Part shown: positions 24,863 through 36,331 of the stretch, in pieces
Layout: every line of letters starts with the position of its first letter
How positions within the stretch are numbered: the first letter of the stretch is position 1
Origin: Isoetes taiwanensis
Taxonomy: Eukaryota; Streptophyta; Lycopodiopsida; Isoetales; Isoetaceae
Assembly: GCA_021234155.1 (NCBI GenBank)
Contig: JAJEKV010000033.1
Coordinates: forward strand, 13,893,422 to 13,957,421
Direction of reading: 5' to 3'
DNA length: 64,000 nucleotides
The notes under the pieces: model-generated
Seen by the model: only the letters and a program-made list of their open reading frames with translations
The model's database searches: none
What the model was told of the DNA's origin: nothing
Made by a program: the position numbers and the translations under genes

Positions 24863-25198
24863 GAACGTTTCTCTTCCCCTTGGCCGCTGCGAAAATGACA
24901 TGGTCGCAAAGCTTCGGGTGCAGCTAAATCACATTAGAGAAATCGTAAAATGAAGAGTTAAAGGGATCTTAGCATCATATGTTTTGTGGCCAGATATATC
25001 TATAGATGCAGCTTCCATTGCCAAAAGCTCCTTAAGGCGGTGTTTGGTGCAGGAAAGCCCTGTTTGGTGCAACAAGTCTGTCTATATTTATCCAAGACTA
25101 TATGAGCTAGATACAGGAAAAGCAATTGCATCAAAAACCAGAAGATGGTGAATTGACCATACATTAGCAAATCTGGGAAAACATTGAAAATATTCTGA

Positions 25199-25565
25199 CA
25201 TAACTAAATTCAATCTTTTGACAATTATGAGTGCAAGATGGTGAAAAAGCTTTGTGGTGCGAATGCATTGGCTAATAATCAAAAGGCTGCTTAAAGAAAT
25301 ACATGTTGGTTCTTTGTTGATACGTGTTTTGTTGTGATGAGTGATAAATGTTGTTACCATATAGCATAACCAAATTCAATCTTTTGACAATTATGAGTGC
25401 AAGATGGTGAAAAAGCTTTGTGATACGAATGCATTGGCTAATAATCAGGGGCTGCTTAAAGAAATACATGTTGGTTGCTATTGATGACTGATAAATGTTG
25501 TTACTATATTGCTTAAAGAAATACATGTTGGTTGCTATTGATGACTGATAAATGTTGTTACTATA
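25199..25565. repeat. Tandem duplication with truncated extra units
   Basis: A unit starting CATAACTAAATTCAATCTTT (25199) recurs at about 25364 and carries CAAGATGGTGAAAAAGCTTT and TGCTTAAAGAAATACATGTT. A short 57-bp end unit (TGCTTAAAGAAATACATGTT to ACTATAT) then repeats again at 25510-25565. No open gene. Confidence 0.85.
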
Positions 25566-25823
25566 TGGCAACTGAGAGATCTGCATGTGAGAGATCAGCA
25601 GCGTCACCAGGGTTGCTAATAGCCCTATTCATTTTCTGTTGCTCATCAATATGTTTTTGCAACGTAGCCGACCGTTTTGGCACCATCGCCATAGCCTTTG
25701 GGCACTTTTACAGATGTGTGCACTTCAGCGGAAAATTTAGCATAGGCCTAATTTGAACCATGTGTTCATTACGAATAGGAAAATGCATAAAGCAGTGCCT
25801 AGCAGCAGGCAGGGCATATAGTT

Positions 25824-26163
25824 ATGGCGGACGAATCCTTGAGAAGAAGGCGCGTTCTAGTAGTGCCATTTCCGGCACAGGGCCACATAGCACCTCTCGT
25901 GCATATCTCTTGCCGCCTCTCAGGAAGGTTTTTGCATTATCATAGCCAATATTCGAAGCATTCACCACCAGCTCGTTTCCACCGTCCCGGATTTGCCCAA
26001 CCATATCATCAATTTAGAGGCCCTGCATTGCCAAATCTCTGCTCCCCATGGATCCCAACGATCCCATTTTGTTTATGGAGGCCCTGCTACATACTAAACC
26101 CTCTCTTCACGCCTTAATCCAGAGATTTCTTGACAACGAAGAAGGGGATAAACACCCCTGAGA
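25824..26163 (+). pseudogene. UDP-glycosyltransferase (UGT) 5' fragment
   Basis: The ATG at 25824 opens MADESLRRRRVLVVPFPAQG followed by HIAPLVHIS.RLS. VxxxPFPAQGHIxPxxxxxxxL is the hallmark N-terminus of family-1 plant UGTs, which transfer sugars to small molecules in the cytosol. A frame change near 25922-25945 is followed by further UGT-like sequence in another frame (STVPDLPNHIINLEAL, then MDPNDPILFMEALLHTKPSL) to a stop at about 26161. The rest of the N-domain and the whole C-terminal domain with the PSPG sugar-donor box are missing. The fragment runs into the foldback at 26145-26245. Confidence 0.7.
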
Positions 26164-26245
26164 GCCCATTACCTCAGATAAACTGGCGAGCCCGGAGGGG
26201 CGAGCCAGTTTATCTGAGGTAATGGGCGCGGTGGGTGTTTATCCC
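26145..26245. repeat. Foldback with 24-bp and 13-bp perfect arms
   Basis: Perfect arms at 26164-26187 and 26204-26227 (GCCCATTACCTCAGATAAAC.. pairing with ..GTTTATCTGAGGTAATGGGC) are enclosed by a second perfect pair, GGGATAAACACCC at 26145-26157 and GGGTGTTTATCCC at 26233-26245. The loop is 16 nt. The left arm is the end of the UGT-like frame, so this may be a snap-back inverted duplication rather than a MITE. Confidence 0.93.
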
Positions 26246-26702
26246 TTTAACGGCGAGCAAGCTGCCTCATCCATTCTTTGGATTATGAGGTTGGGGGCGG
26301 CCAGATGGGTTATCGAGGATCTCGATTATCGAGAGGTTGTGTCGGTCGATTATCATAGGTTGGGGATGTCCCTCCCGAAGTCTCCGCTTTGCCCCCGCCC
26401 AATTCTGTTGTGCCTCCCGAAGTTTTGATTGCTGTTATGCCCTATCACGGGGCATGAATCAATGGCTAGAATGCTTGGATCCAAACGCTCACTTAGGTTA
26501 AGAAGAACTAACTTGCATAATCGTGGATATGGATTTTGTTGTGGATCTTAGGACGGTCGAAGATCCTTCGTGTGATTTTGGCCTAGATGCGCTACTTGGA
26601 GGTGTGTAGATTATTATCTTCCCTTTTTATCCTCGCCGGCTCACGAAACCGGGGAATTGCACCCACAAGGTGATTGTTCTTCATGAAATGTTACGCAATG
26701 CT

Positions 26703-27510
26703 AGAAGGGAGGTCGGTGATTCGGGGAAAAGTACCAACAAATTGATTGTCGTTGAGCTTTAAGTCTTGAAGACCAGCCACATTTCCCAAACGGGAGGAAT
26801 AGTTCTGGCTGGTTTTACTTGAAGCCATAGCTTCTCTAGGTTTTGCATGCTTCCCACTGCATGAATCGACCCACTAAGCAATGGCCCTTGCTGATTATTG
26901 GCCTGAAAAACTACCAATCTTGAGCCAGCAAAACTCGAGGGAATGCCCCCCTGCAGATGATTGTAGGCCAGATGCAATTTTTGAAGACTAGTCAGTCATG
27001 TTTCCAAGATAGTCTGGTATTCCGCCATAGAGATTAGTGTTTGTGAGAGACAAAGTGGTGAGTTGGGAGCATTGGGCAAGGCCATCCGGCAAAGTCCATC
27101 CACCAGTGCCATTCAACTAGTTATTCTCTAGGTATAACGAAGTAAGATTAGCAAGACTAACAAAGAAATCTGCCGGTATGGTATCAAAACTGTTACCTCA
27201 GCAGTATGCTTCTGTAAGCCATGTAAGACCACTTAAAGATGGAAGACTTCCTGTGAATTTGTTGTCCTGATTTTGTAGAGACATTAGATGCTTCATGTTA
27301 TTGATTTCTGGAGCTACTGTACCTTGAAGGTTACCGGAACCTGCCTCTATGGCTACCACAGAGTTACCTATGCATTTTACATATTTCCATCTTCCTCCAC
27401 AAAGATCGTCGCCACTCCATTTTAGCACATCAGCATTTTTTATTCCTTTCAAAAAGCTCGTAAGCGCTTGAGACACACTATTTGGATCCGTCAAGCCCCC
27501 AATGCCGGTT
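26703..27510 (-). pseudogene. TMK-type LRR receptor kinase ectodomain pseudogene
   Basis: The minus strand opens DPNSVSQALTSFLKGI..ADVLKW followed by GDDLCGGRWKYVKC, the N-terminal cap typical of TMK/BARK1-like receptor kinases (LKWxGDDPCG..W..V.C). Leucine-rich repeats follow: GNLQGTVAPEINNMKHLMSL, NKFTGSLPSLSGLTWL, then in other frames SLANLTSLYLENN, SQLTTLSLTNTNLYGGIPDY, LHLAYNHLQGGIPSSFAGS and LQDLKLNDNQFVGTFP. Stops fall after YLENN and after the LGNMTD region, and several frameshifts are needed. Transmembrane and kinase domains are absent. The intact family perceives signals at the plasma membrane; this copy is dead. Confidence 0.8.
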
Positions 27511-27529
27511 CGGGCGTGATAGAAAAGAC

Positions 27530-29610
27530 TAACGTTGTGTAAAAAATCACAAACCAAAACCGGCTTTGCTTCATTATTGAACACAATTCTTATGATCACA
27601 CAAACATTTGCTTTATCAGGATCTTTTTTTTTTTTATATATTCTCAACTTTGTTGGCTCAAGAAATCGCACATTAAGCCCGGATTACTTAGTAAGCGGCG
27701 GGAACTTACAAATCTAGATCAACCGAGCTCTGAATACCCACAATTTTTCTTTGCTATTATAATCGGAAAAAGTTGCGAGCGGTTTATGAGTTTATGTGCG
27801 GTGGAATCGTTTTGGATGTGGCTTATCGAGCCACCGCGGTGATTGGGCAATTGACCGGACCTTTTGGAGCGGATTTAGAGATGAATTGGATGGAGCGAAC
27901 CAAATGTTTCAACTGGAGTTGAAAGGCATTTTTTAGTTTTGTTGCTCGGAATCCGCCATGGCGAGGAGATTCATTTAGCCCAATCTTGACGGACCAAATA
28001 ATGAGAAAAAATAGATGTTGTGTTTGTTGTTCACTTAGTAAGGGCGTTACGTGTTTTGACCATCTCAAAACACTCCGGCGTGCCTTAGGCGCCAAACTAG
28101 ATCCGCCAGATCGACCCTCGGATCCGCCATAGCCAAGAGCAAGTCCAGATCTCCATATCACCATAAAGGGATTGATTGCACTGCATTATATTTGAGTGAG
28201 GAGTGAAAAGAAAATTTCCTACGCTTTTCTGAAGAACTGCAACGAACCTCCAGCAGTAGCAAGTAGCAGATCATTCTGTGAGAGCTGATCTCGCCGGAAT
28301 GGGGCAGAGGAAGTGGAGAGCAGAGCATGCCACGGAGGAGATTCATTCAAAGTAGATAAGAACAAAAACGTGGCATCCCTAAGTTTTTTCTTTTTTCTTG
28401 AATTTAGAAATGCAATGGGCGCGTACGTGTCAAGGCCAGGGCTGCGCTCAGCCCAGAAAAATTAGTTCCCTATTTTTTAAGAACAGAAATGTTACTGCTT
28501 TATATATGGTATGATATCGAGAAAATCATCTTTTTAACATGACCTTTCAAGAACATTTAACTAGTAAAAAAAATAAAACTTCTAAATAAGCTTATAGTGT
28601 ATCTAAATGAGGATGCAAAAAAAAGGCATATTGATGCCAAGAAAGTTATAGAAAAAGAGATTCGAAGTGAATAAAGTACAGACATTCCAACACATGTACT
28701 TGTTACAAACGCCAGGGATTTTAATTCGAAAAGGTGCTTAAGAATTTGTGATAACAGAAAATATCTCCATAGATACGAAGTATGTAGCCTTGTTACCAAA
28801 TATGATTTATTTGATTTTTATTGTTGGTTGGTTTGGTTGACCTTGACATCGAAATTGTATTTGATACAATAATGTAAAATTCCTAAGTTAATTTCAAGCA
28901 ATGGGAGTATGCAAGGCAAATGTGAAAAAGAATTAAAGGTAAAGTTCATTTATCATTTAGTTAAGATTCAATTAAAGGCAAGTTTAGCTTTCAAGATTCA
29001 CGAAAAGAAAAAGGATAAAGAGCATTGGATGCCCACTTGCATAGCAGGGCTCAAAAATAGCAATATGTCTAACCAATAAAAATGCCTCTTGACATTTGAG
29101 GCCACCGAAAAAAATATATGTTAGTGCATTTTGTAGTGTATTTTATCAAAAAATTTTATTTTCTGGCCGAAAAATTACTGGAATTTTTTTAAGATGACCG
29201 GAATTTAAGAGAAGTGGGCACACTTTAGGGGCCAAACGCCGCTATTTTCGAACCATGTTGCATAGACCGAATCAATTAAGAAAATTTCCTTATCCGTTCA
29301 ATGACTGTAGTCTACAAAGATCAAGCTTCAGATCCTTGTACAACTAATTAAAGTGGAAAATGAAACATGAGGATATTGGTTTGCCTCATGTCAAATCAAT
29401 ACATCTAAAAGCCAAAAGTTTTTGCATTATTAATGGAATAAAAAAAAGAATATAATGGGTCTAAACAAAGCAATGCTAAGATAGATAGGAAACACTTCCT
29501 ATAACGAGGCACCATTTACATTCAAAAAAAGATTTAAGCAAAACGTATGTTGCATGAAATAGCAAATCGTATGAGATTTATAAGGCAAATATTGATTTTT
29601 ATTTTCTAAG
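27530..29610. other. No recognisable gene
   Basis: Short frames only (for example 113 aa minus at 27823-28164). No domain, repeat or RNA gene identified. Confidence 0.45.
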
Positions 29611-29615
29611 CTTAC

Positions 29616-32600
29616 CTCGCTTACAAAAATACTATGGCAGACATAGGGAACTCTAAGTGGAAGTGAAATCATCCCCACAGGAACAGCATGCATGGTTTTT
29701 GCATCGACCACCACCACTTCTGATTTGCTGCTAGGTTTACACGTCTTAATCAACACATATGGCACTTCATTAATGGCAAAAAAATGCAGAAAAGATCCTT
29801 TCTTACCACAACTCTTCATCATGAACAAAAGACATCAAGTACCCATCATCCTCATCTAAGTCATTTGATTGAGATCTTGCAACGAATATAGGCTCAGATC
29901 CAAATCGATTAGGCCCATATAAAAAGACATTTGGCATAATCCCATCATGGTTTTTCTCCAAGTCAAACTTTGCAATCCCAAAGTGCTCTTCAAAGGTTCA
30001 TCAAAGAGGGCGGTGTAGATGTAGCGTTTTTTTCGAAAGGTGCCAAAGTAATAAACCAAATTGAAATAGTGACTTGTATGCATGATTTGCAAGAATGGGA
30101 AAGTATAAATGCCAATGACTCCAAACAAACATGAATGAAACCCATATACTAAACTACTTCTATATCCTAACTTTTTAGAAAAAAATGTCTTTGTCTAGGG
30201 TTTTAGGGCTTTTTTTCCCTATTTGGTCACAATGGTTGGCCATGGGTTGTGGGTAGGATAGCGGCCAAAGAAGATTACTCTGTTTTGCAGAAAATAGGGC
30301 CACTCAAGGAAGATACATTATGCGGGCGTAAAAGGACTCAATTGATTTCAAGGAACTCTCTCGGGGGTGATAAGCGCTTCGAGAATAGATAAAAGCAAGA
30401 AGAACAAATTTCGGTTAGAATTCTTCAAATTCAGATGCTTCGATACTTGATATTCATGCATCACTTATCTTGCGATATCTTTGAATTATTGAATAAAGCT
30501 CTTAACACTTTTTGGGAAAATAATGCTTATCCACAAGAAATTCTATCTCTATACAAGAAATTCTATTCTATACAAGGTCCCAAACTACTAACCTTCCTAA
30601 GAATCTCTTGTTAATGGATGGAAACTCTACAACTCTTTGTGATAGTCGTTTACTGCGATGCACGCCCATTCCTTAAATTAAATGGAACTCATACGAAGCA
30701 TTGACAACACAAGTTAGCTTGAGAGCTCTGTGATGATGCAAACATAATGTTCTTACAATTCACGGCAGAGCCCCTTATTGCTTGCCAAGGCCTTGTTAAG
30801 GTCCAAGCTGGCACGAAGCATTCGGCATGCATATAATATAATCTCGTCACCCTCCTCCCATGCATTTGCTGATACAATAGTCCAACCAACATTTTAAGAT
30901 CTTTATTTCCTTCCGTTCTAGCGAGTGCGATGTTTTTCACTGAGCAAAAAAAAGTAATATTTTGTGTTGATAAGGGATTAAGGCATAACTAAAATGTCAT
31001 TGTCACAACTGCAAAATATACATGGACAATGGTGTTCCTTTTGTGTAAATGCTGATATCATGGGGTCGCATGGTTTTTGCGTACAATTCCTAAGCTCAAT
31101 ATTGCCTTTACTAATTACAACTCACTGTGTGTGAAGAATGTAACACGAGGGCAACTCAAACCAAGCGAATAGCATGTTCATCAGTAGCATAACGGCAATA
31201 TCCCAAAAGCGTGCTTTTTACGGTTGAATCAAATGTAAATAGATGCTTTCCCAAAATCATGCTCTGCAAAACACATGTTATCATCCTTATTAGAATCCGA
31301 ATATCTAGAACTTGTATCATCACATTTGTATGTTGAAATACCGTTTTATCTATAATCATGGGAAGATCCATAAAGATTGCATAGTTCTCAGTAATTGCAA
31401 AGTCATGCATCACTCTGATTACGAGAGTGTTATAGATCTTGGATTCGAATAACTCCATCCTTTGTTACAACCCGATAAGTGGCTTGAGGAATATATATCT
31501 CATAACCAAAAAAAAGAACATCTCACCGCACATAATCATTCATAAAACTTTCACACCCATTCTCGAAACCTTCTACAACAAAGCGAGAAGCGTGTTCTTT
31601 TACTGTGAGGTCGACCTTGGGATGAGCGGTGAATGAGTGGTTTAAGTTCTTGTCATAGTCCGAGGCGACCCATGGTTCGAAGATAGCCATCTTCAAACAT
31701 TTGAATCACATCTGTAAAAGCCGTAAGTAGATTGTGTCATATCTTTTACTAGTTTATAGACAGAAAATGAAGAGCAAAGAAAGAAGGCAGGATGAAACTA
31801 ATTTAAATGATGAACTTTCTTATCGACTCAAAATGTGGACTCAGTTGATTAAGAAAAATTCCAAAGTGCGAGGTTGTAAACTCAATTCCAAAAGCTATTC
31901 CTTAAAATCGACATGGAAAGCTTGATAGCATTCTACACAAATCTTGAAGCAAACATATGAAGCATTTCCTTCTAAAGTTATTACAAAACAACTCCAGCTG
32001 TTTTGTAAGTCATAGAGAATTGCCAATAATATTCCATCGTTTAACTATATAGTAAATGAAGATGTCATGCGGGGTACTCACAAGGCTTGTCTATTTCATG
32101 TAGGGCCATAAGTCTTCTATTGTGATATACCAATCTTTGTTACGAATAAACAATGTTTCTCTAAGACATCAAAATATGGACGTTAAAGGCAAAATTCAGA
32201 ACTAACGATTCAGACCCCATTTGAAGCATCCAACAACCCTAACCCAAAACGCATGAAGTAGACCATTTGAAGAGGGACACTATACCAATCCCCTACTAAA
32301 TCTCCTACACGTATGCAATTCTTGGTGGATTATCAAGGTCCCATATGTAATGGTGACATTTCAAATCACCTTTGTCCCCAAATTGAACTACCCTATTTTT
32401 GCATGAATGGAGGAATTAGATTCTATTTTAGGTGACCCTTTGGACAAAGAAACACTTGTACATTCACAATAGAGAGTGATGCATCCGGATCTTTAGTAAT
32501 AAACGTGATGCGAGAACAATATAGATGAGCAATTTACGGACTTCTAACAAGATCTGATGGCGATGTTCCCATAGCAAATCAAACCCACGAGGAATTTATC

Positions 32601-33736
32601 GTTATGTGTCGAAAAGAATTGGCGGTTATCCTCTAGAGATTAGACCAAGAGGTTATTGGAACATGCTTCTATGTTTAAAGTAAGGTGTACCCGGTACCCA
32701 CAAGTCTCAATGACAAGTTCCGGACTATATTCCTAAGGAAGGAATCTTAAGAGTCCTGATTGCCTTAAATGAGAAGTGCCATTAAGGCCTCTCATTCACA
32801 AGGATCTTGAAATATCATTTTGGATCTCGTATATTTGTCCAAAGACACAATTCCCATATTGTCCAATATAATCTGAGAGGCAAGTGGCATACCTTGCGAA
32901 CCTGGGGCTCCATAGCTTTCTTCTTGTAATAGCTTGGCGGTTTTAACATAACGGAAATATATGTTACTTTGCCATTCTTTATTCTCACACCATGTAGCAT
33001 CTGGTTCCGGTTTTCCCGGCAAGTTATGCATATTAACTAGAAATGGGGAAGGCAAGAGAGAAATGAAGGCATGCTTAAAGTGTTATGAAACCTTTACATC
33101 TTTCTCGGCCTACTTACCAAAGGTTCTACATAACCACAATAAGTTCATCCATTGTATTTGTGATGCAAGATCTGTAAATTCCAAAGAAGCAAAAAAAGAG
33201 GAAAAGCTTTTCATGCATACTCCAAGTAGACCATCGCGACGCTGCTTAACATACATGCCGATTGAAAATTTTATCATAATTACATTACAAACTCCATGCA
33301 TGAACTGAAAACTAAAATGATGTATTGCGGAAGAGTCATACCCATCTCCATCCACCCCCAAAGCGCGGATGAAAAGTAGAAAATTAGCATACAACATAGA
33401 ACCGCAAGGAAAAACCTTAGAAGGAGATTACCATTGGTAACCACCGGGGTTTGAACTTGGGCATTTGGACCAACATAAATCAATTCTCCATTCAAACAAG
33501 TCTCCGCATGACTTGATGAGTTGTAAGGAATATATTGATAAAAGAGAGGAAAAAAAAAAAATTGAGCTTACAGGCAACTTTCCAACAACAGGAAGATTAT
33601 GATGTGGCCCGGATTCTTGGACTGGTGCAAAATTCCCTTTAAGAAAAGGAAGATCCTGCTTGGGAACATTGGAGGTGATGACAGACTCGAGAAAATCACA
33701 AAACAAATTTGCAAGGTTGATGCTTGAGGCGGACAT
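29616..33736 (-). pseudogene. CCD1-like: CCD1-like pseudogene, copy 3 (exons 1-13 recognisable)
   Basis: Minus-strand exons: 1 (33572-33736, [19 protein letters not shown]), 2 (33432-33501), micro-exon 3 (33342-33356, VDGDG), 4 (32893-33000), 5 (about 32206-32311), 6 (about 32082-32145), 7 (about 31599-31705), 8 (about 31340-31515, [17 protein letters not shown]), 9 (about 31140-31265), 10 (30757-30868, ANAWEEGDEI, intact), 11 (30593-30694), 12 (29807 to about 30033), 13 (29616-29727). The last short exon was not found. Lesions: a net 1-nt loss in exon 2 inside the conserved PNPKF motif; acceptor AG lost before the micro-exon (GG) and before exons 11 and 12; frameshifts in exons 6, 7, 8, 9, 11 and 12; a stop ending exon 5. 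The exon 13 ligand motif has become VPYVCHS. Clearly non-functional, and the most decayed of the longer copies. Confidence 0.85.
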
Positions 33737-33807
33737 GGCTGGCTCTGCTTTGAATCCGGCAGGCTACAACAATCACAATATATTGATAAACAGCAGCAAC
33801 ATAGTGG

Positions 33808-36331
33808 CCCATGATCTTATCGTTTCTGATATGCAGAGGGTCCCAAACAAACAACTTCCTTCGATCATCGAATGCATCTTTACAAAAGTTGTTCAGCATG
33901 GTATTTTTCCGAAGTATAAAGTTGTTAAACTCGAAATATAAAATTGCCAACATCCATTGGTTGTGCCGGATTTTCTCGTGGGGCATCCTTGTGTTCCATG
34001 CGTAAAAATGGGACCATGTATTTGTTTCATTGGATGGCCCATAATCTTCTCTTCATTCTTTTCGTTTCAGTTCCAATTTCATTGGATGGGCCACCTTAAT
34101 CTTCTCTGTATTATTTTAGTTTCGTTCCAAGACTTCGACTTTGTCTCATTTCAACATACATTTTGTCATATATGCAATGGCCATCAATAAATGACCAAAG
34201 AGTGTAGACCCTTACTATCATAAATTTGGCGATAGATAGCTAGTGTTAGCGATATGCTAAAATTAATTCATCAATTCTTCTGTTATGAGGATCTAGGGGC
34301 GAGTAGCAAGTGGCAAGTCTGGCACCCCTACTGCCATGCCATTCATGATAAAGGAACTGGAATCTTATTTGAGCAAAACATTATGGATGTGGGTGTGCAT
34401 GGGATGTGGTCTATATTTCAATAGATTTGGCCATTGCAAGCCCCATTCGACATGTGGTCTATTATAAGAACGACTAGCAAGCCCCGCCCCCCATCTGTCT
34501 TACCCCTATGAATGATTTTTAGCCTTATCTACTTATCCCCTCTTCTCTTCAACAAGGGTTTGGCCTCCCGTTCCACACCCATAAAATTGTAACAAATGGT
34601 GTTAATATTGGTCCCCCCTATTACAGTGACATAGGGGCAAGTCCCACTCTCCATCGTTTACCTCTATATATTCCTAGGCATAGTGCCAACAAGGAAAGTG
34701 GAATCTTGTTTGAACATGAACGATATTGCTCCTTTTTTATATATATTCCTCAGTGAACTTATTATTATCAAAGTTTTTTCCTCGAAAACCCTTTGGAGCG
34801 AGGTCTTTTGGGTTGCCTCTAAAGGGCAAACTCTCACTTGTGGGTGAAAGGGCAAACTTCAGGTATCTGTTGGTATATACCTGGATATTCTTTGCAATCG
34901 GCCTAAACTTGCTGTTATAGGTAATTTGCCAGTGGTTGTGCGCGCTCAAGGCTTCATGTTAGGGTTTAGAGCTAGAAGGGCGATTGAACAAGAAGAGGTT
35001 TTGGTTCCAGCTCTTCAAAATTTTGTCTTAAATTCGTCATGATCAGGCGTAGGAAATGTTGTTTGTATGAATAAGAAACATAGTTTCATTAATTAGAGAG
35101 AATAACACAATTTTGAGAATTTTAAGCTAAGCTAACTTGCTCAAGCACAACAAGATTTCATGTACTATTACTCTTCCAAATTACACGTGCCATAGCTAGG
35201 CAGAGGCCAATGCCGATGGCCTCGGCAATTTGATGCATAACCACTTATACCCACCAAAATTATTGGTGGTATATACATACACATAATTGGACGTAATATG
35301 GCAGATCATACATACATAAATGTGTACATGATACTCATATATACCCAATAATTGTCTTACAGTGCACTTCAATAATTGTACGGGTATAAGTACAGCTGCA
35401 TTCGATGGCGCATGGCATTCATTTGCTATGTCATTCTTGCCGTCTCGTCCTGAACATATTGAGTCAATACTTGCTCTATGAGCTACTATGATTTATTTAA
35501 ATGCACACTAAGAGGTGTCCATCTTGATCCCTATCTAAGTCGTAGGTCGTGAGAGAGATTCCCCTGGCCTCCATAATATTGTTATCTATCTTGCTTGGGT
35601 TCCAGAGCGCCACGCTTATGAGCTCAATGGGATCACTTTACGCGCTCATGAATAGTGAATCATGGATTACTGCTATGAATCATGCATGCTATAAGTGTAT
35701 TGTGCACTTATTAAAGATGTAAGCATTTATAAGCGATATAAGATATAGTAATGTACAAGAGCTCATGTGTTAAGATGAATACTGAATGGCATCTAATTTT
35801 ATGTACCTTGAAGGATCGCGACCGCGCTTTCGTGCACTAGTCGATGACCTCAAGAATTCTCAGCCTCATCTTTAGCCACTAATTCATGCAATTGGATCCC
35901 TACACTATTAGAGATCACCACTAACAATGGCTTGGTCTTTACGGCCCAGCCCTAATCTATTATTTTTAAATGCTGATAGCGCGGCCGGTCATTGGGATTT
36001 GCTCTCCACTTCTTACCTCAGCAATCCCTGAGGTGTCCTTTCTAGCAATTGGCTTCCACCAAGAGGCAAACACCTCTTCATAATTCGCTTCTCGGTAAAG
36101 GCCATCCATGATGTAGGGCAATTATCATGTGGTGAGCAAGAGCATCCCTTTCTTAACATCTTGGTAAGGGTCGAATATTTCGATTGGGTTCTTAGGTCAA
36201 TCCAAATATATCCCTACATAATGAGCTGGTTCAATGTGTTTATCCACCAACACGTGCTTGGGTTCTTCCAATGCATGTTGCCTAGTGCTGGGCCAGAAAT
36301 CCTAAATGACCGCTCTCCAGATTTGAACATC
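33808..36331. repeat. Segmental tandem duplication, unit A1 (about 2.5 kb)
   Basis: Begins CCCATGATCTTATCG at 33808 and ends at 36331, where the same words restart unit A2. Shared landmarks include CAACATCCATTGGTTGTGCC, GCCTATGTCACTGT-type stretches and ATGTTGTTTG..GAATAAGAA. No conserved frame is evident: the 60-110-aa frames present in both units are not domain-like. It lies just upstream of CCD copy 3. SINE-free (empty site near 35300). Confidence 0.9.
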
